Positions 37,312 through 46,837 are shown, counted from the stretch's first letter. The stretch is 64,000 nt of DNA from Castellaniella hirudinis_A (GCF_047468865.1 NZ_JBLGTV010000017.1:1-64000), one strand, 5' to 3'. The notes: generated by a model from the sequence alone, not told the origin. A program made the numbers and translations.

Positions 37312-38804
37312 GCCTGGGATTGGCCCAGCAGATATTGCACCAGCAGGGGCACCGGGCGTCCGGTGGCGCCTTTTTGCTTGCCTTCCAGCCACGCGGTGCC
37401 TGCGATGTCCAGGTGCGCCCAGCGGTATTTGCCCGTGAAACGCGACAGGAAGCAGGCCGCCGTGGTGGACCCGGCGGGCCGCCCGCCGATATTGGCCATG
37501 TCGGCGAAATTGGATTTCAGCTGATCCTGGTAGGCGTCTTCGAGGGGCATGCGCCAGGCGGGATCCTGGGCCTGGCGGCTGGCGGCCAGCAGGTCGGCGG
37601 CCAGGGCTTCGTCCTGGGTGAACAGGCCGCTGTTGACGTGGCCCAGGGCGATGACGCAGGCCCCCGTCAGGGTGGCGACGTCGATGACGGCGGCGGGTTT
37701 GAAGCGCTCGGCGTAGGTCAGGGCGTCGCACAGGATCAGGCGACCTTCGGCGTCGGTGTTCAGGACTTCGATGGTCTGGCCGGACATGCTGGTGATGATG
37801 TCGCCGGGCTTGAGCGCCGCGCCGCTGGGCAGGTTTTCGCAGCTGGGGACGATGGCGATGACCTCGCGCGGCAGGTCGAGCTCGGCCACGGCGCGCATGG
37901 CGCCCAGCACGCTGGCGGCGCCGCACATGTCGAATTTCATTTCGTCCATGGCCGGACCGGGTTTGAGCGAGATGCCGCCGGCGTCGAAGGTGATGCCCTT
38001 GCCCACCAGCACGATGGGGGCGGCCTTGCGCGCGGCCGTCTGGCCAGGGGTGTGGCGCAGCACGATGAAAGCCGGCGGCTGCACCGAGCCTTTGGCCACG
38101 GACAGGAAGGAGCCCATGTTCAGGGCTTCGATTTTTTTCTGATCCAGGACTTCGGCCTTGAGTGTTTTGTATTGCTTGGCCAGGTCGCGGGCGGTCTGGC
38201 CCAGGTAGGTGGGCGTGCAGACGTTGGGCGGCAGATCGCCCAGCAGGCGGGCCAGGTTGACCCCGGCGCCGATGGCGGCCCCCTGGGCCAGGCCGGGCTT
38301 GGCCTGGGCGGCCTGGCTGCGCGACAGGTGCAGGGTGAAGCTGCGCAGTTTGACGGCGGGCTTGGCCTGGCTGAAGGTCCGGTCGTAGCGGTAGGCGGCG
38401 GCGCTGACCAGCCGGGCCGCGGTGCGGGCCAGGTCGGCGACGGCGGCGCCGGGGCAATCCAGGCCGCATAGGGTGGAGGTGGCCGTGGCCACCCCGGCGC
38501 GCGCGCAGTAGGCCGCGAAGGCCTGGTGGGCCTGGGCCAGGGTCGTGGCGGACAGTTTTTCAGGGTCGCCCAGTCCGAGTAGAATGACGCGATCGGCCGT
38601 GATGCCCGCCGGGGCGTGCAGGGGAAGGCAGTTGCCGGGGGCGGCCTCGAACTCGGTCTGTGCGACCGCGCGGATGGCCCCCTGGGCGGCCTGATCCAGC
38701 AGGTCGGCGGCGTGGCTCAGGCTGCCGTCTTTGAAAACCCCCACCGCCAGTGCCTGGGTTTTCAGGGTGTGCAGGATGGTGGTGGTGCTTGTGCTAAATT
38801 CCAT
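37308..38804 (-). CDS. pepA: Cytosol (leucyl) aminopeptidase
   Basis: 498 residues, M17 family. The metal and active-site segments are GKGITFDAGGISLKPG, MKFDMCGAASVLG and NTDAEGRLIL. It forms hexamers with two metal ions and removes N-terminal residues. The start MEFSTSTTTI is chosen with a ribosome-like AAAGGAAA upstream; the open frame continues 50 codons without support. Divergent from lptF across 85 bp. Confidence 0.96.
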   Translation of the reverse strand: MEFSTSTTTILHTLKTQALAVGVFKDGSLSHAADLLDQAAQGAIRAVAQTEFEAAPGNCLPLHAPAGITADRVILLGLGDPEKLSATTLAQAHQAFAAYCARAGVATATSTLCGLDCPGAAVADLARTAARLVSAAAYRYDRTFSQAKPAVKLRSFTLHLSRSQAAQAKPGLAQGAAIGAGVNLARLLGDLPPNVCTPTYLGQTARDLAKQYKTLKAEVLDQKKIEALNMGSFLSVAKGSVQPPAFIVLRHTPGQTAARKAAPIVLVGKGITFDAGGISLKPGPAMDEMKFDMCGAASVLGAMRAVAELDLPREVIAIVPSCENLPSGAALKPGDIITSMSGQTIEVLNTDAEGRLILCDALTYAERFKPAAVIDVATLTGACVIALGHVNSGLFTQDEALAADLLAASRQAQDPAWRMPLEDAYQDQLKSNFADMANIGGRPAGSTTAACFLSRFTGKYRWAHLDIAGTAWLEGKQKGATGRPVPLLVQYLLGQSQA

Positions 38805-38889
38805 TCGTATTTCCTTTGGTCCAGCGGTGTGTGTCGGCTTCGGCCGCTCGCGCTTTCGGGATTGACGGGTCATTATTCCGCATTTTCCC

Positions 38890-40005
38890 ATGTCATTGTT
38901 CAAACGCGCCGTTTTTTCAGAGATCACCAGCCATGCCGGCATCGTGTTCTCCACCTTGCTGGTCGTCTGGCTCAGTGTGCTGATCGTGCGTTTGCTGGGT
39001 CAGGCGGCGGCGGGCGACATCGGCGCCAACGTGGTGCTGGGCCTGGCGGCGTTTTCCAGCATGACGGCACTGCCGGTGATCCTGTCGGTGGCCTTGTTCA
39101 TCGCGGTGCTCACCACCGTCACCCGCAGCTACCGTGAATCCGAGATGGCTGTGTGGTTCGCCAGCGGGCTGTCCCTGGCCAGCTGGTTGCGTCCCATCCT
39201 GTGGTTCGCGGTGCCGGTGGCCCTGGTGGTCGCCGCGCTGACCCTGGCGGCGTCCCCCTGGGCGTATGGCCAGATTGCCGAATACCGCCAGCGCTTCGAG
39301 CAGCGCTCCGATCTGTCCAAGGTCACGGCGGGGCAGTTCATTGAAACCGACGACGGGCAGCGGGTGTTCTTCGCCGAATCTCCCCGAAACCCGGACGATG
39401 AGCTGGGCCGGGTGATGGCCCGGGTCATCGAGCCCGATTGGCTCAGTATCTTCACCGCCGACAGCGCAACCATCCGCACGGAAGAAAACGGCGACCGCTT
39501 CCTGGTGCTGGGCCCGGGCCACCGTTACGACTTGAAGCCGGGCACCCCGGAACTGCGCCTGCTGGATTTCGACAATTACGGGGTGCGCATCGAAAGCCGC
39601 ACCGACCCGGGCGCCCTGGAAGCCGCCCGCCAGAAGGCGCTGCAGGAAATCAAGGCCCGGCCCACGCTCGATCTGCTGCAGCGCGGCGATGCCGAGTCCC
39701 TGTCGCAGCTGATGTGGCGCCTGGCGCTGCCCATCGCCGTGCTGAACCTGGCCTTGATCGCCTTGCCGCTGGGGGCCGTCAACCCCCGGCTGGGCCGCTC
39801 GGGCGATCTGCTGCTGGCCGGGCTGCTGGCGCTGCTGTACATGAACCTGATCAATCTTTCGCGCGGCTGGATTGCCAACGAGGTGTTGTCCTTTGCCGTG
39901 GGGGTCTGGCTGGTGCATGTGTTGTTTCTGGCCTTGGGGCTGGGGATGCTGTGGTATCGCACGCGCTTGCGCCGGCCGCGCCGCGCGGCGCGGCCGGCCG
40001 ACTAA
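38890..40005 (+). CDS. lptF: LPS export ABC transporter permease LptF
   Basis: 371 residues, YjgP/YjgQ family. Three N-terminal membrane segments, a periplasmic jellyroll (about 130-270) and three C-terminal segments. It extracts LPS from the inner membrane with LptB and LptG. lptG, normally directly downstream, is not here: the next gene is a convergent LysR regulator whose stop overlaps the lptF stop by four bases. Confidence 0.92.
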   Translation: MSLFKRAVFSEITSHAGIVFSTLLVVWLSVLIVRLLGQAAAGDIGANVVLGLAAFSSMTALPVILSVALFIAVLTTVTRSYRESEMAVWFASGLSLASWLRPILWFAVPVALVVAALTLAASPWAYGQIAEYRQRFEQRSDLSKVTAGQFIETDDGQRVFFAESPRNPDDELGRVMARVIEPDWLSIFTADSATIRTEENGDRFLVLGPGHRYDLKPGTPELRLLDFDNYGVRIESRTDPGALEAARQKALQEIKARPTLDLLQRGDAESLSQLMWRLALPIAVLNLALIALPLGAVNPRLGRSGDLLLAGLLALLYMNLINLSRGWIANEVLSFAVGVWLVHVLFLALGLGMLWYRTRLRRPRRAARPAD

Positions 40006-40940
40006 CCCGGGACGGCGGGCCGGTTCGGGGTCTGCAGTGCGCGCTGCGTGCCCAGCAGCAGGCCGCGGTTCAGGTCGATGGCCTGTTTCAGGTAGTCCCA
40101 GATCGCCATGACCCGCCGGGTCTGGCGCAGGTCTTCGTGGCAGTACATCCAGAAGCTGCGGCCGACCTGGATGTCCGCATCCAGCACCGGCGCCAGGCGG
40201 CGATCCTGGGCGGCCAGAAAGCACGGCAAAATCGCCAGCGCCTGGCCGCCCAGGACGGCCTGGTACTGGGCCAGCACGCTGGTGCTGCGAAACACCACCT
40301 GCTTGGCCTGCACCCAGTCGTCCAGGTAGCGCAGCCGGTCGCTGAATAGCAGTTCGTCCACATAGCCGATGAAGGTGTGGCGGGCCAGATCGGCTGGCCG
40401 CCGGATTGGGGCGTGGCGGCCCAGGTAGTCGCGGGTGCCGTACAGTTTCAGGGCGTAGTCCGCCAGCTTGGTGCACAGATAGGGCCCGCGCTGGGGGCGT
40501 TCGAGGGCGATGGCGATGTCGGCCTCGCGCTTGGACAGGCTGATGTAGCGCGGCACCGGCATGATGTCCAGCGTGATGCCGGGGTGCAGCCGCTGGAAGT
40601 CCACCATCAGCGGCGTCAGGATGGTGCTGCCGAAGCCTTCGGTGGAGCCGATGCGCAGGTGTCCGGCCAGCCCCTGGGCAGCGCCCGACAAGGCTTCCTG
40701 GGCCGCCAGCAAGGTGCTTTCGACCTGTTCGGCATGCACGAAGAACTGCAGCCCTTCTTCGGTCAGGGTAAAGCCGCTGGCGCGTGATTTCTCGAACAGG
40801 TTGATCCCCAGGTCGGATTCCAAGGCGCGGATGCGCCGGGTGACCGTGCTGTGCCGCACCCCCAGCCGCACGGCGGCGGCGCTGGCCCGCTGGGTGCGGG
40901 CGACTTCCAGAAAATAACGGATCGAGTCCCAATCGTTCAT
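40002..40940 (-). CDS. LysR-family transcriptional regulator
   Basis: 312 residues. N-terminal winged helix (RYFLEVARTQRASAAAVRLGVRHSTVTRRIRALESDLG, seen in parts) and C-terminal substrate-binding domain (GHLRIGSTEGFGSTIL). The start MNDWDSIRYF lies 139 bp from divergent mmsA, the classic LysR layout, so it probably controls mmsA. The inducer is unknown. Confidence 0.9.
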   Translation of the reverse strand: MNDWDSIRYFLEVARTQRASAAAVRLGVRHSTVTRRIRALESDLGINLFEKSRASGFTLTEEGLQFFVHAEQVESTLLAAQEALSGAAQGLAGHLRIGSTEGFGSTILTPLMVDFQRLHPGITLDIMPVPRYISLSKREADIAIALERPQRGPYLCTKLADYALKLYGTRDYLGRHAPIRRPADLARHTFIGYVDELLFSDRLRYLDDWVQAKQVVFRSTSVLAQYQAVLGGQALAILPCFLAAQDRRLAPVLDADIQVGRSFWMYCHEDLRQTRRVMAIWDYLKQAIDLNRGLLLGTQRALQTPNRPAVPG

Positions 40941-40980
40941 GTGCGCGGCCTGTGCTGCCTGGCGGCAGGGGGATGTTGTT

Positions 40981-41022
40981 GTGCAAAAATCGTCAAGCAA
41001 TGTGCAAATATTTTGCTAGCAA
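40981..41022. promoter_or_regulatory. Candidate LysR-type operator region between the regulator and mmsA
   Basis: GTGCAAA occurs twice, 21 bp apart (40981 and 41002), exactly two helical turns. The second copy is part of GCAAATATTTTGC (41004-41016), and a perfect TTGCTAGCAA follows (41013-41022). Nested repeats with two-turn spacing suit LysR tetramer binding. Confidence 0.5.
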
Positions 41023-41079
41023 TCTGTTTTTTACACAACTACACTGGTTGGCAAATCTATGCTTATTCAGGAGACTTGC

Positions 41080-42573
41080 ATGAGCGATATCCCACGCGTC
41101 CCGCTGCTGATCGACGGGAAACTGATCCAGTCCGAAACCCAGGAATGGCGCGACGTCATCAACCCGGCCACCCAGGAAGTCGTGGCGCGGGTGCCTTTTG
41201 CCACGCCGGCGGAAGTCGAGCGGGCCATCGCAAATGCCAAGGAAGCCTTCAAGACCTGGCGCGGCGTCAGCCAGGCCAAGCGCCGCCAGATCATGACCGA
41301 CCTGGCCCGTCTGCTGCGCGAGAACACCACCAAGATCGCCGAGGTGCTGTCGCGCGAACACGGCAAGACCCTGCCGGATGCCGAGGGCGAAGTGGCGCGG
41401 GGCCTGGAGGGCGTGGAACACGCCGTGTCGGCCAATGTGCTGCAGCTGGGCGATTACGCCGAAAACGCCGCCACCGGCATTGACGTCTACAACGTCTTGC
41501 AGCCCCTGGGGGTGTGCGCGGGCATCACCGCTTTCAATTTCCCGGTGATGCTGCCGTGCTGGATGTTCCCGATTGCCGTCACCATGGGCAATACCTTCGT
41601 CTACAAGCCCTCCGAGCAAGACCCCACCGCATCCCTGATGGTGGCCGAACTGGCCTTACAGGCCGGCTTGCCCCCCGGGGTGCTGAATGTGGTGCATGGC
41701 GGCCCCGAGGTCGCCGGCACGCTGTGCGATCACCCCGACATCAAGGCCGTTTCCTTTATCGGCTCCACCCGCGTGGGCACCGAAATCTACCGCCGCTCGT
41801 CCGATGCGGGCAAGCGCTGCCAGGCCATGATGGGGGCCAAGAACCACAGCGTCATCATGCCGGATGCCGACCGCGATGCCGCGCTCAACTCCATGCTGGG
41901 CGCGGCCTTCGGGGCGGCGGGTGAACGCTGCATGGCGATTTCGGTGCTGGTGCTGGTGGGCGAGGCCCAGAAGTGGCTGCCCGATTTCGTCGAACGCGCC
42001 CGCCAATTGAAAATCAACGTCGGCACCGACCGCAAGGCCGATCTCGGCCCCCTGATTTCCCCCGCCGCCAAAAAACGCGTCGAAGGCCTGATCCAGAAAG
42101 GCGTGGACGAAGGCGCCGAACTGCTGCTGGATGGCCGGGGCGTGCAGGTGCCCGGCTACGAACAAGGCAATTTCGTCGGCCCCACCATCTTCAGCCAGGT
42201 CAAGGCGGGCATGTCCCTCTACGAGGAAGAAATCTTCGGCCCGGTGCTGTCCGTGGTGCTGGTGGACACCCTGGAAGAGGCCGTCGAGTTCATCAATGCC
42301 AACCCCAATGGCAATGGCACCTCCATCTTCACCCAGGATGGCGGCCATGCGCGTTATTTCCAGAATCACGTCGATGTCGGCCAGGTGGGCATCAACATCC
42401 CCATCCCGGTGCCGGTGGCCTGGTTCAGCTTTACGGGTTCGCGGGCGTCCAAGCTGGGCGACCTGGGCCCCAATGGCCGCCAGTCCATTTATTTCTGGAC
42501 GCAGACCAAGACCATCACCGCCCGTTGGCAGGCGCACCCCACGGATATCAATACTACGATTGCCATGAAGTAA
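41080..42573 (+). CDS. mmsA: CoA-acylating methylmalonate-semialdehyde dehydrogenase
   Basis: 497 residues, aldehyde dehydrogenase superfamily. Catalytic Cys284 in GERCMAIS; AFNFPVMLPCWMFPIA is a signature of the MmsA branch and TGSRASKLGDLGPNGRQ is its typical C-terminal segment. It converts methylmalonate or malonate semialdehyde to propionyl- or acetyl-CoA in valine, inositol or beta-alanine breakdown. The start is at MSDIPRVPLL with AGGAG upstream. It stands alone, without mmsB. Confidence 0.94.
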   Translation: MSDIPRVPLLIDGKLIQSETQEWRDVINPATQEVVARVPFATPAEVERAIANAKEAFKTWRGVSQAKRRQIMTDLARLLRENTTKIAEVLSREHGKTLPDAEGEVARGLEGVEHAVSANVLQLGDYAENAATGIDVYNVLQPLGVCAGITAFNFPVMLPCWMFPIAVTMGNTFVYKPSEQDPTASLMVAELALQAGLPPGVLNVVHGGPEVAGTLCDHPDIKAVSFIGSTRVGTEIYRRSSDAGKRCQAMMGAKNHSVIMPDADRDAALNSMLGAAFGAAGERCMAISVLVLVGEAQKWLPDFVERARQLKINVGTDRKADLGPLISPAAKKRVEGLIQKGVDEGAELLLDGRGVQVPGYEQGNFVGPTIFSQVKAGMSLYEEEIFGPVLSVVLVDTLEEAVEFINANPNGNGTSIFTQDGGHARYFQNHVDVGQVGINIPIPVPVAWFSFTGSRASKLGDLGPNGRQSIYFWTQTKTITARWQAHPTDINTTIAMK

Positions 42574-42590
42574 TTCCGTAGGGCTGGAAA

Positions 42591-42651
42591 ACCCGGTCGG
42601 CTTGTCCCGCCGCATCGCTTGGCGATGCCCGGGGCGCCGGCCGGGTTTTTT
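42591..42651 (+). terminator. Terminator after mmsA
   Basis: ACCCGGTCGGC pairs with GCCGGCCGGGT (one mismatch/bulge) across a loop that contains its own CATCGC/GCGATG hairpin, followed by T6. Confidence 0.75.
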
Positions 42652-44036
42652 CATGCCCGCCGCTGGGCGGCTTGGCGGGGCGGGGCAGACGGGCTGGCGC
42701 GCTGGACATCCAGATACGGCGCGGCATCCCGGCCCAGGTGGGCCACGTTGATGCGGATTTTGTCCTGGAAGCCCCCCGACACCGAGAATGCGCTGCCCGG
42801 CAGCAGCAGGACGCCCTGTTGTTCGACCTGCCGGATATAGCCTGAAAGATTCGGCAGATCCGGGTGCCCGGCCCACAGGAACATGCCGCCGTCCGGCTGG
42901 ATGTCGAACGCCCAGCCGTGTCGTTTCAGCAAGGCCTGGGCCAGCCTTTGCCGCGTCATCAGCTTGCGCTGGATGTCCTGGATATGCCGGGCATAAGAAC
43001 CGTCGGCCAGGATGGTGTTGACGAAGCGCTCGCAGAACCCGGGCACCGCCACCGACGTCAGCAGTTTCAACTGGATCAGGGCGTCGACCTGGGGCCGGGC
43101 GCCGATGATGTAGCCAATGCGCAGCGAGGCGGACAGCGATTTGGAAAAACTGCCGATGTAGATGACGTGATCCAAGTCGTCCAGCTGCGCGAAAGTCTGG
43201 CGCGGGCCATGCTGGAAGTCGCCGTAGACGTCGTCCTCCACGATGATGAAATCGTGCTCGATGGCGCGTTTCAGCACCTGGAAGGCGGATTGCGGACTCA
43301 GGCCCGCGCCGGTGGGGTTGTGATAGGTGCTGTTGCAAAAAAATGCCTTGATCGGGCGGGCTTGCAGCAGCCTGTCCAGGCTGTCCAGATCCGGGCCGTC
43401 CCGGCGTCTGGGGACACCCAGCGGAATGCCCTGGTGCAGTTGGATAAGCTGGATCAGGTTGCCGTTGCAGGGCTCGTCCACCAGGACGTGGTCGCCGGGC
43501 CGGACCAGCCGGTGCAGGATCAGGTCGAGCGCCTGGGTGGCGCCCAGCGTGGTGAGGATGTGCTGGGGGGCGACCTCAATGCGGGCCGTCCTGCGCAGGT
43601 GGGCCGACAGTTGTTTTCTGAGCGGCGGGTAGCCCTGGATGTCGCCGTATTCCACCAGCGCGCTTTGCCCCGAGCGGGCGGTCTTGCGGATCGCCCTGGC
43701 CAGGGTTTCGGTGTCCCGCCAGGATGGCGGCAGCCAGCCGCATCCCAGCTTGATCTTGTCGGGCGTGGCCTGCAGCAGTCTGTACAGCGGGTCGGCCATC
43801 GGGCTGGCCTCGGGCGGGGGCGCGGGATCCGCCGCGCAGGCCCAGCGGGACACAAAGTAGCCCCGGCCCTGTTGGGCTTCCAGCAGCCCTTCGCCCACCA
43901 GCCGCGCATAGCCGCTGACCACGGTGTGATGGCTGACCCGCTTGAGGGCGGCCATTTGCCGGATGGACGGCAAGCGCTGCCCCGCCGTCCATTCGCCGCG
44001 CAGAATGGCGGCCTTGGCCTGGGCGAAGAAGTCCAT
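42651..44036 (-). CDS. MocR-type regulator (GntR HTH fused to aminotransferase fold)
   Basis: 461 residues. N-terminal GntR winged helix (QRLPSIRQMAALKRVSHHTV) and C-terminal fold type I aminotransferase domain: GATQALDLI, NPTGAG and GSFSKSLSASLRIGY with the PLP lysine in the last. Start MDFFAQAKAA is set by AAAGGGG upstream; the frame stays open 71 more codons only because it reads through a repeat. It lies 214 bp from a divergent MFS gene, its likely target. Confidence 0.9.
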   Translation of the reverse strand: MDFFAQAKAAILRGEWTAGQRLPSIRQMAALKRVSHHTVVSGYARLVGEGLLEAQQGRGYFVSRWACAADPAPPPEASPMADPLYRLLQATPDKIKLGCGWLPPSWRDTETLARAIRKTARSGQSALVEYGDIQGYPPLRKQLSAHLRRTARIEVAPQHILTTLGATQALDLILHRLVRPGDHVLVDEPCNGNLIQLIQLHQGIPLGVPRRRDGPDLDSLDRLLQARPIKAFFCNSTYHNPTGAGLSPQSAFQVLKRAIEHDFIIVEDDVYGDFQHGPRQTFAQLDDLDHVIYIGSFSKSLSASLRIGYIIGARPQVDALIQLKLLTSVAVPGFCERFVNTILADGSYARHIQDIQRKLMTRQRLAQALLKRHGWAFDIQPDGGMFLWAGHPDLPNLSGYIRQVEQQGVLLLPGSAFSVSGGFQDKIRINVAHLGRDAAPYLDVQRASPSAPPRQAAQRRA

Positions 44037-44139
44037 AGGCCCCCTTTCGTACTGTTTGAAAAAATAAGCAAACAGTTTGCAGCATATCACAGCCGCTGTG
44101 CGAGACAGGCGCGGGAGATCGGCCGCAGAATGTGGGCGT

Positions 44140-44230
44140 GGCAACCGGCAACCGGCAACCGGCAACCGGCGATTGGCGATTGGCGATTGGCGATTGGCAA
44201 CCAGCAACCAACGAGTGGCAAGCGGCAAGT
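44140..44230. repeat. Array of 13 contiguous heptanucleotides upstream of the MFS gene
   Basis: Four GGCAACC, then four GGCGATT, then GGCAACC, AGCAACC, AACGAGT, GGCAAGC and GGCAAGT fill exactly 91 bp. The array ends 20 bp before the MFS ATG and lies in the MocR/MFS divergent promoter region, so copy-number change would alter promoter or operator spacing. Confidence 0.9.
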
Positions 44231-44250
44231 GGAATTCAGTGGACTTCAAG

Positions 44251-45486
44251 ATGAAAGAACGTTTACCTTTTGAAACTTATATTTATTTTCTGGCGCAGTC
44301 GGTCAATTTGACGGCGGCGGTCATGTCGGTGACCATGGCGGCCCTGGTGGGCGAAGTCCTGGCGCCGGAACCCTGGATGTCCACGGTGCCTTACGGCTTT
44401 CAGTTCCTGTCCGTCATGCTGGCGACCTATCCGGCGGCCCGGCTGATGACGATCATCGGCAGGAAAAAATCATTCTTGTGGGCGACTGTCCCTTTGGCGG
44501 GGTCGGGGGTTGCGGGCTATCTGGCGGTTGAAATGCGGGTGTTCCTGTTGCTGGTGGTCGCGCATGTCCTGCTTGGGGTCTATATCGCGTTCGCCAATTT
44601 CAACCGCTTTGCCGCCACCGACAATGTGGCCGCGTCCCTGAAGCCGCGCGCGATTTCACTGGTGGTGGCCGGCGGCGTGCTGGCGGCCATCACCGGGCCG
44701 CTGCTGACCGCCGGCCTGAAGGACTTCGGGGCGCTGCCGGCGTTTGCCGCCTGCTATGCCGCATTCGTGGGCCTGGCGCTGGTCTCCCTGGTGCTGCATC
44801 TGTCCATCAAGGCCGCCCCCGTCCGGCGGCGCGCCGCCCAGGGATCGGCGGGGCGGGGCGGCGGCTGGCGTTTGGCGCTGAAAAACAAGACGGTCGCCCT
44901 GGCCATCCTGGTGGCGGCGGCGGGCTATGGCCTGATGAATCTGCTGATGATCCAGTCGTCCATGTTCATGGCGGGCATGCAGGTGCATTTTTCCGATGTC
45001 AGCGCCGCCATTCAGTGGCATGTGCTGGCCATGTTCGCGCCGTCGTTCTTCACGGGTGTCCTGGTGCAGGCGCTTGGGCTGCGGGTCATCGTGTTCGGCG
45101 GCATCGTGCTGCTGCTCCTGAGCGGCCTCATCAATCTGGTCACGCAGGATTATGCGATCCTGGTCGCCTCGTTGGTCATCCTGGGGCTGGGCTGGAATTT
45201 CACCTACGTGGGCGGCAGCGCCTTGTTGGCGCAGGGGTTGGAGCGCATGCCGGGTTCCGCCGTCCAGATTCAGGGCCTGAATGATCTGGGCGTTTCGATG
45301 ATGGCGACGCTGGGCGCGTTCGCCCCGGCTTTTCTGCTGTCCTGGCCGGGCTGGGCGGGGACGAACATCCTGAGCATCGGGATATGCCTGGCGCTGCTGG
45401 TGTTTGCGGTGTGGGCGCTGTCGCCGCGGCGCGACCCGTTCCCCCTGGACCCGGCAGCCTCGCCGTCCGGCGGCCAGCGCAACTGA
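44251..45486 (+). CDS. Major facilitator superfamily transporter
   Basis: 411 residues with about 12 membrane segments. The loop 2-3 motif is ARLMTIIGRKKSFLW, an MFS motif A variant. It starts MKERLPFETYIYF; no strong ribosome site precedes it. It is divergent from the MocR regulator, suggesting control by a PLP- or amine-responsive factor. The substrate is unknown; the next genes encode an RND system but are separated by 106 bp. Confidence 0.85.
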   Translation: MKERLPFETYIYFLAQSVNLTAAVMSVTMAALVGEVLAPEPWMSTVPYGFQFLSVMLATYPAARLMTIIGRKKSFLWATVPLAGSGVAGYLAVEMRVFLLLVVAHVLLGVYIAFANFNRFAATDNVAASLKPRAISLVVAGGVLAAITGPLLTAGLKDFGALPAFAACYAAFVGLALVSLVLHLSIKAAPVRRRAAQGSAGRGGGWRLALKNKTVALAILVAAAGYGLMNLLMIQSSMFMAGMQVHFSDVSAAIQWHVLAMFAPSFFTGVLVQALGLRVIVFGGIVLLLLSGLINLVTQDYAILVASLVILGLGWNFTYVGGSALLAQGLERMPGSAVQIQGLNDLGVSMMATLGAFAPAFLLSWPGWAGTNILSIGICLALLVFAVWALSPRRDPFPLDPAASPSGGQRN

Positions 45487-45592
45487 GGCGCGCCTTTCCT
45501 GGGTTGGCCAGGGCCTGTTCACCCTGGATTTCCCCGTATACTTGCCGGGAACCCTGCGCGTTCGCGTAGCCCTCTGGAAATGCTCCGGTCTT

Positions 45593-46828
45593 ATGTCTTC
45601 CACGCGCCGTATTTTGCTATCTGTTGGCTTGCCTGTTTTTGTGCTGTTGCTGTTGGCCGTCTGGTGGCTTAGCCGCCCGGCGGCCGCCCCCTCTGCTCCG
45701 GAGGCCAGTCAATCCGTGCGGGTGCACACCAGGCTGGTCCAGGCCTTGGACGTGCCTATCCGCTTATCCGGCATCGGCGTCGTGCAGCCCTGGCAAACCG
45801 TCACGGTGCGCTCGCGCGGGGACGGCCAGCTGCTGGCCGTGGGCTTCCAGGAAGGCGATGTCGTCCAGCAGGGGCAGTTGCTGGCGCAGCTGGACGACCG
45901 CGCCCCGCAGGCGCAGTTGGCCCAGGCCATCGCCCAGCAGCGCCGCAGCCAGGTGCAACTGGACAACGCGCGTCAGGATCTGAAGCGCTATACCGAACTG
46001 GCGCGTCATGGGGCCATCGAACGCCAGGTTCTGGATGCCCAACAGGCTCAGGTGGCGGTTCTGCAAGCCACAGTGCAGGCCGATCAGGCCCAGGTGCAGG
46101 CCGCCCAGGTGCAGGTGGACGACGCCCGCATCACGGCGCCGCTGACCGGCCGCACCGGGGCCTTGCTGGTCGATGTCGGCAACCAGGTGCGCGCAGCGGA
46201 TGCGCAGGGCCTGGTGGTCATCAATCAGGTGGATCCGGTGGCGGTCAGTTTTACCGTGCCGGATACCGCTTACGATCAGGTGCGCGCGGCGCTGGCGACG
46301 CCGTCCGCCGCGGAGATTCCCGTTCAGGTTCGGGCCCAGGGCCAGCCTCGTCTGCTGGGCCAGGGCGCGCTGGTGCTGGTGGATAACCAGATCGACGACA
46401 GCAGCGCCACGCTGCGCCTGAAGGCGCGGCTGGACAACCCCGACCTGGCCTTGTGGCCGGGGCAGACGGTGGATGTCCGCCTGATTCTGGGTGAACACGC
46501 CGGGGCGCTGGTGGTGCCCGACGCCGCCGTGCAGCGCGGGGCCGATGGCCTGTTCGTGTATGTGGTGGGGGCCGATGACCGGGTGCGCCTGCAGCCGGTG
46601 CGGGTGGCCTTGTCCCAGGATGGCCGCAGCCTGATCAGCCAGGGCGTGGCGGCGGGCGACCGCGTGGTGGTCGATGGGCAGTACCGGCTGAAGCCCGGCG
46701 CGTTGGTGGCCGAGATACGGGACGCCGAAGCGCCGGCCGATGCCCCGCCCGCCGTGCCGCCGGCCGCCGTTCAGGGTGCCGAGGCGGATCAGGCTGCGGC
46801 GGGCCGCGCCGCATCGCCGGCTTCCTGA
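45593..46828 (+). CDS. RND efflux periplasmic adaptor (MdtA-like)
   Basis: 411 residues. Membrane anchor at about 6-24, then HlyD/MFP fold: lipoyl halves, an alpha-hairpin rich in Gln (IAQQRRSQVQLDNARQDLKRY, seen in parts), beta-barrel and membrane-proximal domain. It links the inner-membrane pump to an outer-membrane channel. The pump gene follows after 9 bp. The proline/alanine-rich C-terminal tail is poorly conserved. Confidence 0.92.
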   Translation: MSSTRRILLSVGLPVFVLLLLAVWWLSRPAAAPSAPEASQSVRVHTRLVQALDVPIRLSGIGVVQPWQTVTVRSRGDGQLLAVGFQEGDVVQQGQLLAQLDDRAPQAQLAQAIAQQRRSQVQLDNARQDLKRYTELARHGAIERQVLDAQQAQVAVLQATVQADQAQVQAAQVQVDDARITAPLTGRTGALLVDVGNQVRAADAQGLVVINQVDPVAVSFTVPDTAYDQVRAALATPSAAEIPVQVRAQGQPRLLGQGALVLVDNQIDDSSATLRLKARLDNPDLALWPGQTVDVRLILGEHAGALVVPDAAVQRGADGLFVYVVGADDRVRLQPVRVALSQDGRSLISQGVAAGDRVVVDGQYRLKPGALVAEIRDAEAPADAPPAVPPAAVQGAEADQAAAGRAASPAS

Positions 46829-46837
46829 CGGGCGTTC

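Noticed and set aside
44140..44230. CRISPR-like array
   Set aside because: Units are 7 bp with no spacers and no cas genes are present.
44077..44250. In-frame N-terminal extension of the MFS protein through the heptad array
   Set aside because: It would translate as a repetitive non-membrane leader; family-like sequence begins at 44251. The same applies to the 71-codon extension of the MocR regulator on the other strand.
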